From: Parcubacteria group bacterium RIFCSPHIGHO2_01_FULL_47_10b
GTDB taxonomy: Bacteria > Patescibacteriota > Minisyncoccia > 2-01-FULL-47-10
DNA length: 8,896 bases
Assembly: GCA_001824325.1 (NCBI GenBank)
Contig: MHXC01000023.1
Coordinates: 1-8,896, forward strand
Direction: 5' to 3'
Each line of letters opens with the position of its first letter. Within the stretch, counting starts at the first letter, position 1. Positions 6,126-8,896 of the stretch are shown piece by piece. Position numbers and translations under genes: made by a program. The notes beneath the pieces were generated by a model. It did not search any database. It saw only the letters and a list, made by a program, of their open reading frames with translations, and was not told the DNA's origin.

Positions 6126-6331
6126 GTGATTTGCGCTTGCATAACTCCTTCTGCCTGATGAACAAACATGCCGGCGTTCAGCAACTCAATAAAAACAGGT
6201 GATCCGCTTGCGCTAAAATGAATAATCAGATTACCGAATTCCTTCGCGTGGTCTATTGGTAGCGGCGACAACTCCCACGAAAGTACGTCCGCCTCCGGCT
6301 CATATGAAATTGCTAGTTGTTTGAGTGGCAT
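6122..6331 (-). CDS. DUF2283-family protein, possible antitoxin-like partner
   Basis: The product is 69 residues. ISYEPEADVLSWEL (8-21) is the DUF2283 signature: a strand, then a Tyr-x-x-x-x-Asp-x-Leu core. FGNLIIHFSASGSPVFIELLNAG (32-54) supplies the remaining beta strands, in the usual order with an Ile-Glu-Leu-Leu near the end. DUF2283 genes commonly pair with DUF4258 genes, and such pairs have been proposed to be toxin-antitoxin modules; that role is inferred here from pairing only. It overlaps the DUF4258 gene by 32 bp and folD by 4 bp (ATGA). The ATG at 6331 is the only Met before residue 55, so the start is well set. Confidence 0.75.
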   Translation of the reverse strand: MPLKQLAISYEPEADVLSWELSPLPIDHAKEFGNLIIHFSASGSPVFIELLNAGMFVHQAEGVMQAQIT

Positions 6332-6575
6332 ATTGTTTGATTCTTCCCGGGTAAAAAGTGATTACCGTAATAATACTATTTTTCTTTATCACAACTCGTA
6401 ACACATGGGTTTTGTCAATTGTTCGTTGCAGTATGAGCAACGGTCTACGCGTACCTGTATCAATATACTCTGGATTTTTGATAACAGCAATGACTTGTCG
6501 TCTCGAAACGTAAAAACCGTGCCGTGCAAGGACGTCGAATTTTTGATTAGCGTGTTTTGTAAAATATATCAGCAA
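6300..6575 (-). CDS. DUF4258-family protein, possible RelE-like toxin
   Basis: The 91-residue product starts at a TTG; a TAA lies six codons upstream and no ATG is in frame, so a start at or near this codon is forced. FTKHANQKFDVLARHGF (5-21) carries the conserved His and basic pattern of the DUF4258 N-terminus. VSRRQVIAVIKNPEYI (23-38) follows, and HVLRVVIKKN (57-66) with ITVITFYPGR (69-78) form the closing strands. DUF4258 is regarded as distantly related to RelE/ParE-fold toxins, but no ribonuclease activity can be read from this sequence. The gene immediately precedes and overlaps DUF2283 in the usual order for this pair. A 13-bp inverted repeat lies just upstream of the TTG. The family call is fairly good; the toxin role is conjecture. 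Confidence 0.7.
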   Translation of the reverse strand: MLIYFTKHANQKFDVLARHGFYVSRRQVIAVIKNPEYIDTGTRRPLLILQRTIDKTHVLRVVIKKNSIITVITFYPGRIKQYATQTTSNFI

Positions 6576-6577
6576 AA

Positions 6578-6609
6578 TACAAAAAGATGTTTAATAACAT
6601 CTTTTTGTA
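6578..6609. repeat. 13-bp perfect inverted repeat, terminator- or operator-like
   Basis: TACAAAAAGATGT and its exact complement flank a 6-nt loop. On the minus strand the hairpin ends in CTTTTTGTATTTT and stops 2 nt before the TTG of the DUF4258 gene. On the plus strand it also ends in CTTTTTG, so it is symmetrical. It could terminate transcripts coming from tRNA-Arg, act as an attenuator, or be an operator for the DUF4258/DUF2283 pair. The stem is AT-rich with a GATG core, so its strength as a terminator is uncertain. Confidence 0.6.
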
Positions 6610-6764
6610 CCACAGGCAGCATTACACCAACCGAACAAATTGATGAACTGGAGATGAACCAGTATTCCGCAGCGGTAGATAAATCTCGAAAAAGACTTCC
6701 TTTCTACACCTTATAATGCGTAGAATAATGTTGGGGCAAACGATCGACTTCTGTCAAAATACAA

Positions 6765-6836
6765 TGCCCCCAGCAGGAGTCGAACCCACATCACAAGCTC
6801 CGGAAGCTTGCGTTCTATCCGTTGAACTATGAGGGC
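6765..6836 (-). tRNA. tRNA-Arg (anticodon CCG)
   Basis: The 72-nt minus-strand sequence folds as a full cloverleaf. The acceptor stem is GCCCTCA with TGGGGGC, including one G-T pair; the discriminator base is A. The D stem is GTTC/GAAC with loop AACGGATA. The anticodon stem is CAAGC/GCTTG with loop TTCCGGA, giving anticodon CCG for codon CGG. The T stem is GTGGG/CCTGC with loop TTCGACT, including two G-T pairs, and the variable loop is TGAT. CCA is not encoded, so a CCA-adding enzyme is needed. It lies 46 bp after a membrane protein gene on the same strand. No clear terminator is seen in the next 100 bp. The gene-free stretch 6610-6764 downstream holds no RNA or gene I can support. Confidence 0.95.
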
Positions 6837-6882
6837 GGGTGAGAGCGGCTATAGCGTAGGTTGTCACGCGTCGCGCAGCCGA

Positions 6883-7521
6883 TTACCTCTTGTGCTTTCC
6901 GTTGGTCTTGGTATTTGATTTAGTCTTAAACTTTGCCGTTGTCTGCGTCGCTGCAACAACTTGTGAGGCCTTAAATAGGAAGGCGATTTCGACGATGAGC
7001 GCCGGGATATATAAGGCAAACCCTATGGCCAACACATATCCTGATGTGAACCCGAATATAAACGCAAGCCCAACAACCACAAACAATGCTCCCGCAACAG
7101 ATGCAACCAAACCGAACCGCTGTCGCAAGCTATATACACCGAAACCCCCAACCGTTACTACAAGTCCCAGCACGGCAACGCTCAATGCATCAAGCGACGG
7201 TGATCCGGGTAACACTTGAAAAAGCGTCGAGAGTGAGCTCAAAAAATACAAAGCGAACAGCAGCATAGTCGCATACGAAGACCATACTAGTGCGGGCTTT
7301 AAAAATCGCTTTCCCAAGGTCAAAAACGCCCACGACACATAGGTTCCAAAAAATGTCGCAATGACGAGCGCCAACACATACATGGTATACAACAGAGATG
7401 TCAATGCGGTGACGTTTGCGACGAAGCGGATTGCCTCAATCCAAACGACAACTATGCCTCCTCCCACAGCGACAATTTCGGAAAATGCCGCGTGGCGTAA
7501 TTGTTGTGCAAATCTGCTCAT
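6883..7521 (-). CDS. Polytopic membrane protein, unknown function
   Basis: The 212-residue protein has about six hydrophobic segments at roughly 14-34, 41-67, 78-102, 110-132, 137-158 and 161-184. A strongly basic, polar tail follows (190-212, rich in Lys and Thr), which should lie in the cytoplasm. No catalytic or transport motif stands out, and I recognise no family. Segments 4 and 5 are rich in Gly and Val, and Arg133 and Arg135 sit in the loop between them. The ATG at 7521 has no good Shine-Dalgarno site. The gene is 76 bp downstream of the glycosyltransferase and on the same strand, so cotranscription is possible; a role in the cell envelope would fit but is only a guess from this neighbour. 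Confidence 0.72.
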   Translation of the reverse strand: MSRFAQQLRHAAFSEIVAVGGGIVVVWIEAIRFVANVTALTSLLYTMYVLALVIATFFGTYVSWAFLTLGKRFLKPALVWSSYATMLLFALYFLSSLSTLFQVLPGSPSLDALSVAVLGLVVTVGGFGVYSLRQRFGLVASVAGALFVVVGLAFIFGFTSGYVLAIGFALYIPALIVEIAFLFKASQVVAATQTTAKFKTKSNTKTNGKHKR

Positions 7522-7597
7522 GGTTGTTGGATGAATGAATTATGAATAAAAAACAAATGGGTTGTGCGACGAGCTGGTCTGTCTATGTTTTGATGCG

Positions 7598-8767
7598 TTA
7601 TGTTTTCAGTGCCTGCTCGTAAATCGCGTGGATATTGCGCGCCATAGTGTCCCATGAATAGCGAACGATAACCTGCTGGCCGTTATGGACGAGTTGCTCC
7701 TGAAGCTGTTTGTCCTGCACGATTCGTGCGAGCACCGCTGCCATCTCTCCGGTATCATGCGGATTGAAGTACAAGGCTCCATCGCGTACCACTTCGGGAA
7801 GCGGCCCCTGTCGGGACGCTGCTACAGGTGCGCCGAAATTCAATGCTTCCACCGCCACGAGCCCAAACCCTTCATACAACGACGGGAGCGCGAACACATC
7901 AGCAGCAGCATAGAACAGTCCCAACGCTTCTTCGGGTATATACCCCGGAGTGATTACATAGGGTTGTAGTCCAAGCGCCCGAATGCGCTGTTCTGCCTCG
8001 GGATAGTTCGGATCGCGCTTGCCTCCCATCACCAACGTTGCATCTATACCGTAATCCTTGCGCACAGTATAAAACGCGTCGACGAGTCGGACAAGGTTTT
8101 TGTGGCTTCGCCAGACGCCAGTGTAAAAAATAAATGGCTGGCGGAGTTGCGGCATCGTGTAGTAGCGGCGCAGCTGCTCAAACGCCTGTTGCTTGTACGC
8201 AGGGTAATCGTCTTGAAGAGCTTGTTGTTGTTCGGGCGTTATCTTGCCTTTTATTCCTTCATATACCACATGCACCTTTTCTGGCGGAATGCCGAGGTGA
8301 ATCGTTGCGTCATGTTTGGTGAATTGGCTCGGCGCGATAATCGCGTGCGCCTTGTTTGTGGCGCGCTTCAGCACCGTATCATACGCCACCCGCTTCCACC
8401 ATTTACGGCCGAGTGTTTTTCCCGGATCGAATTTCGGCGTCAGGTCGTGCACCGTAAGCACTGTTTTTCCCGGATACAAAACCGGGGAATTAAAATGCGG
8501 AAAATGCATGAGGTCAAGGCGTTTCGCCATCAGACGCCACGGATACGTGGCCTGTTCTGCATATGAATACCAGTGCTCCGGTGCATGCACGGTATGAAAA
8601 TTCGGCGCCGTTGGCTTATACTCGCTCGCATACGGCTCGCGCATGAACAAAAAAAAGTCATGCGGCGAGTCGAGCTTTGCCAAGCCCTCGATAAGATGTT
8701 GGATATATATGCCGATGCCAGTCTGGTTCGGCCCATACATCCGAGCGTCAATGCCGATGCGGGACAT
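7598..8767 (-). CDS. GT4-like glycosyltransferase (GT-B fold)
   Basis: The 389-residue protein transfers a sugar from a nucleotide donor, probably in the cytoplasm or at the inner membrane face, for glycan or glycolipid synthesis. The N-terminal Rossmann domain opens with IGIDARM and a Gly-rich loop NQTGIGIYIQHL (14-25), followed by VLTVHDLTP (103-111). IIAPSQFTKHD (143-153) and VHVVYEGI (165-172) lead into the C-terminal domain. There IFYTGVWRSHKNLVRLVDAF (213-232) and LPSLYEGFGLVAVEAL (294-309) carry the family's EX7E motif, Glu299 and Glu307. GQGPLPEV-type sequence (320-326, QGPLPEV) follows. The motif pattern fits GT4 family 1 transferases related to mannosyl- or rhamnosyl-type enzymes, but donor and acceptor cannot be told. 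There is no Shine-Dalgarno site; the sequence before the ATG is C-rich. Length is normal. Confidence 0.9.
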   Translation of the reverse strand: MSRIGIDARMYGPNQTGIGIYIQHLIEGLAKLDSPHDFFLFMREPYASEYKPTAPNFHTVHAPEHWYSYAEQATYPWRLMAKRLDLMHFPHFNSPVLYPGKTVLTVHDLTPKFDPGKTLGRKWWKRVAYDTVLKRATNKAHAIIAPSQFTKHDATIHLGIPPEKVHVVYEGIKGKITPEQQQALQDDYPAYKQQAFEQLRRYYTMPQLRQPFIFYTGVWRSHKNLVRLVDAFYTVRKDYGIDATLVMGGKRDPNYPEAEQRIRALGLQPYVITPGYIPEEALGLFYAAADVFALPSLYEGFGLVAVEALNFGAPVAASRQGPLPEVVRDGALYFNPHDTGEMAAVLARIVQDKQLQEQLVHNGQQVIVRYSWDTMARNIHAIYEQALKT

Positions 8768-8830
8768 GGTGGGGGGTGCTGCAGTGTATTAGAAAGGATG
8801 CGTGGATACTACTTATGTACTTGTAGCTAT

Positions 8831-8839
8831 AGTATAGCA
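8831..8839 (-). promoter_or_regulatory. Extended -10 promoter for the glycosyltransferase unit
   Basis: On the minus strand TGC-TATACT forms an extended -10 element within the palindromic stretch GCTATAGTATAGC (8826-8838). A start near 8824 would give a leader of about 57 nt to the ATG at 8767. No -35 match is seen. The rest of 8768-8896 is AT-rich and holds no gene I can support. Confidence 0.4.
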
Positions 8840-8896
8840 AAAAGAAGCACTATTAGCATTATAAAATGTGACGAGCCTCAACGGTATAGTGTGACA

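Noticed and set aside
6405..6716. Plus-strand open frame of 103 codons
   Set aside because: Its first half lies antisense to the well-supported DUF4258 gene and its second half crosses the inverted repeat. The product has no recognisable domain or good ribosome binding site.
6837..6882. Promoter for tRNA-Arg (TATAGC at 6848-6853)
   Set aside because: Spacing to the tRNA is reasonable, but no -35 or extended -10 match is present, and the tRNA may be transcribed with the upstream membrane gene.
8102..8566. Plus-strand open frame of 154 codons
   Set aside because: It lies wholly antisense to the glycosyltransferase, whose motifs are unambiguous. The product looks like a shadow rich in Arg and Cys.
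1..8896. CRISPR array, insertion sequence, integrase or phage genes
   Set aside because: No regularly spaced repeats, no long terminal inverted repeats around a transposase frame and no phage-like products were seen on either strand.

Overview
The window reads as a bacterial chromosome fragment, most likely from a Candidate Phyla Radiation (Patescibacteria) lineage. This is an inference from several features: the long form of the NIF3 protein, an OB-like plus PsbP-like exported protein, a predicted DUF5678-plus-retropepsin protein, a divergent FolD, a tRNA without encoded CCA, and mostly weak Shine-Dalgarno sites. TGA ends xseA and the DUF2283 gene, so UGA is a normal stop here, which argues against Gracilibacteria/SR1-type recoding. 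No transposase, integrase, phage gene or CRISPR array was seen. Every supported gene, including the tRNA, lies on the minus strand.

In transcription order (right to left), the window starts with a GT4-like glycosyltransferase gene and a six-span membrane protein of unknown function, then tRNA-Arg(CCG). After a 13-bp perfect inverted repeat comes a tightly overlapped set: DUF4258, DUF2283, folD, and a previously unlisted 38-residue membrane ORF. DUF4258 and DUF2283 overlap by 32 bp, and DUF2283 and folD share an ATGA junction.

Next is an AT-rich stretch with a good promoter and a retropepsin-like protease gene. Its conserved N-terminus appears to extend upstream of the only usable start in that frame and meets the promoter-proximal ATG across an A9-G-A8 tract in a different frame. 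A one-span small protein follows; its promoter sits over the end of the protease gene, and it is closed by a convincing intrinsic terminator. Then comes xseA (exonuclease VII large subunit) without an adjacent xseB.

The last unit is an exported OB-like/PsbP-like protein, a long-form NIF3 metal-binding protein and thiI (tRNA 4-thiouridine synthase, cut by the window edge). These are spaced 29 bp and 4 bp apart and look like one operon. The housekeeping content is DNA repair (xseA), one-carbon metabolism (folD), tRNA modification and tRNA supply. The more unusual parts are the protease start region and the DUF4258/DUF2283 pair coupled to folD.
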